Positions 15,106-16,285 of a stretch of DNA of 16,285 nt are shown in pieces. The position numbers and the translations under genes are program-made. Origin of the DNA: Acidobacteriota bacterium (GTDB lineage: Bacteria; Acidobacteriota; Terriglobia; Terriglobales; Acidobacteriaceae); contig JAJZFR010000362.1 in assembly GCA_021805265.1 (NCBI GenBank), forward strand, positions 1 to 16,285, written 5' to 3'. Within the stretch, counting starts at the first letter, position 1. Each line of letters opens with the position of its first letter. The notes beneath the pieces were generated by a model. The model saw only the letters and a list, made by a program, of their open reading frames with translations, was not told where the DNA came from and searched no databases.

Positions 15106-16285
15106 ATGAATGAGCCGCGGAGATGGAGTGAATTGGCGGGATTGCTGGAGCCTGCGCTGGAGCGGCTGGGGCGCGGTTTTGCCGGGTTGCCGGAGAGCGA
15201 GGCTGCGGTTGGGCCGGTCGCTCGGCAGGCGCTGGAGGCGGTGCTGAGCGAGGTCGCCGACCGGCTGGGGGATAACTACCCCTATTTTCATCCGCTGTAT
15301 GCGGGTCAGATGTTGAAGCCGCCGCATCCTGTGGCGCAGGCGGCGTATGCGCTGGCGATGACGCTGAACCCGAACAATCATGCGCGGGATGGGGGTCGGG
15401 CCAGCTCGGAGATGGAGCTCGAGGCGGTTGCCGGGATTGCGCAGATGTATGGGTGGGGACGGGAAGGATTTCTGGGACACCTGACCTCGGGCGGGACGTT
15501 TGCCAATCTGGAGGCCTTGTGGGTTGCGGGTCAGCTTGTGCCGGGCGGGCGGGTGGTGGCTTCGGCTCAGGCGCACTACACGCACCAGCGAATCAGCGGG
15601 GTGCTGGGGATTCCGTTCCGAGAGGTTGCGGCGGACGGGCGCGGAGGGATGGACCTGAATGCGCTCGAAGCGGAGCTGCGGCGGGGCGAAGTTGGTACCG
15701 TGGTGGCAACCCTGGGAACGACGGCGCTGGGTGCCGTGGACCCGTTGGCAGAGATATTGGAATTGCGCGAGCGATATGGGTTTCGAGTTCATGTGGACGC
15801 GGCGTATGGAGGATATTTCCGGCTGATTTCAGGCGTGTTGGATGCGCCGGCGCGGCGGGCCTTCGAGGCGATGAGCAGGGCGGACTCGATCGTGATCGAT
15901 CCGCACAAGCATGGGTTGCAGCCTTATGGTTGCGGGTGTGTGCTGTTTCGGGATGCGTCGGTGGGTCGGTTTTACAAGCATGATTCGCCGTACACGTACT
16001 TTACGTCGGGAGAGCTGCACCTGGGCGAGATCAGCCTGGAATGCAGCCGGGCGGGGGCGTCGGCGGTGGCGCTGTGGGCGACCGAGCGACTGTTGCCACT
16101 GGTTCGGCTGGGCGAAGCGGGGGATGAGTTTGCGCGCGGGCTGGCTGCCGGTCGGCGTGCGGCGCTCGAGTTGGACGGGCGGTTGCGGGGGGATGATCGA
16201 TTCGAGGCTTTGCCGGGCGGGCCGGAGCTGGATATTGTGGTTTGGCGTGTGCGGGCAGGGTCGGCGGCGGAGAGTTCGCGGCGGG
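15106..16285 (+). CDS. PLP-dependent group II decarboxylase-like enzyme (partial, 3' end outside window)
   Basis: At least 393 residues, open to the window edge. A fold-type I PLP enzyme of the aromatic amino acid/glutamate decarboxylase family. An early stretch YPYFHPLYAGQMLKPPHP is followed by SSEMELEAV, then GHLTSGGTFANLEAL, the family's SGGTxANL. The cofactor Asp is D231 in HVDAAYGGYF, and the Schiff-base lysine is K268 in SIVIDPHKHG. These enzymes decarboxylate amino acids such as Tyr, Trp, Glu or Asp to amines; some relatives do other chemistry. The conserved DPHKHGxQPYGCG suggests the decarboxylase/tyrosine-decarboxylase branch, but substrate is not predictable. ATG 15106 has AAGGTGA about nine bases upstream. 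It diverges from the cold-shock gene. Confidence 0.88.
   Translation, partial: MNEPRRWSELAGLLEPALERLGRGFAGLPESEAAVGPVARQALEAVLSEVADRLGDNYPYFHPLYAGQMLKPPHPVAQAAYALAMTLNPNNHARDGGRASSEMELEAVAGIAQMYGWGREGFLGHLTSGGTFANLEALWVAGQLVPGGRVVASAQAHYTHQRISGVLGIPFREVAADGRGGMDLNALEAELRRGEVGTVVATLGTTALGAVDPLAEILELRERYGFRVHVDAAYGGYFRLISGVLDAPARRAFEAMSRADSIVIDPHKHGLQPYGCGCVLFRDASVGRFYKHDSPYTYFTSGELHLGEISLECSRAGASAVALWATERLLPLVRLGEAGDEFARGLAAGRRAALELDGRLRGDDRFEALPGGPELDIVVWRVRAGSAAESSRR

Overview
The window looks like chromosomal DNA of an Acidobacteriota bacterium, probably of the Terriglobia (Granulicella/Terriglobus/Edaphobacter type). The base composition is GC-rich with strongly G/C-ending codons. One secreted cupin closely resembles, from memory, the Mn-dependent cupin hydroxynitrile lyase of Granulicella. 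The amidase gene carries palindromic GGTCTC-type repeats of a kind I associate with these genomes. The assignment is an inference; no rRNA or other marker gene is present.

Layout, left to right. (1) 69-317 is the decayed N-terminus of an APC-family amino-acid permease. (2) 332-2916 is a + strand group: two tandem AhpD-like CxxC peroxidase-related proteins, then an MFS transporter; a 109-bp element bounded by inverted repeats lies between the second AhpD-like gene and the MFS gene. (3) 3047-4576 is guaB (IMP dehydrogenase) with its own likely promoter. (4) 7039-4688, on the - strand, is a three-gene operon: aldo/keto reductase, exported cupin-carboxymuconolactone decarboxylase fusion, and a second exported cupin, the last two joined by an ATGA overlap. 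(5) 7236-10938, on the + strand, holds an AMIN-type N-acetylmuramoyl-L-alanine amidase whose inter-domain linker is built from palindromic repeats, then a GT1-type glycosyltransferase. (6) 13322-11034, on the - strand, is a secreted GH3 glycoside hydrolase. (7) About 13480-14520 is a low-GC stretch with a DinB-family gene set between two diverged direct copies of a ~98-bp sequence. (8) 14873-14673, on the - strand, is a cold-shock protein with a very strong hairpin downstream. (9) 15106 to the window end, on the + strand, is a PLP-dependent group II decarboxylase-like enzyme, cut by the window edge.

Functionally the window mixes housekeeping (guaB, amidase, csp), redox or detoxification modules (AhpD-like pair, cupin/CMD/AKR operon), sugar metabolism (GH3, GT1) and signs of small mobile repeats. 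There is no phage, CRISPR, defence or large mobile element. The most unusual features are the repeat-built linker in the amidase, the repeat-flanked DinB gene, and the inverted-repeat element in front of the MFS gene. No clearly new multi-gene system is evident; the cupin/CMD/AKR operon is the best candidate for an uncharacterised pathway.
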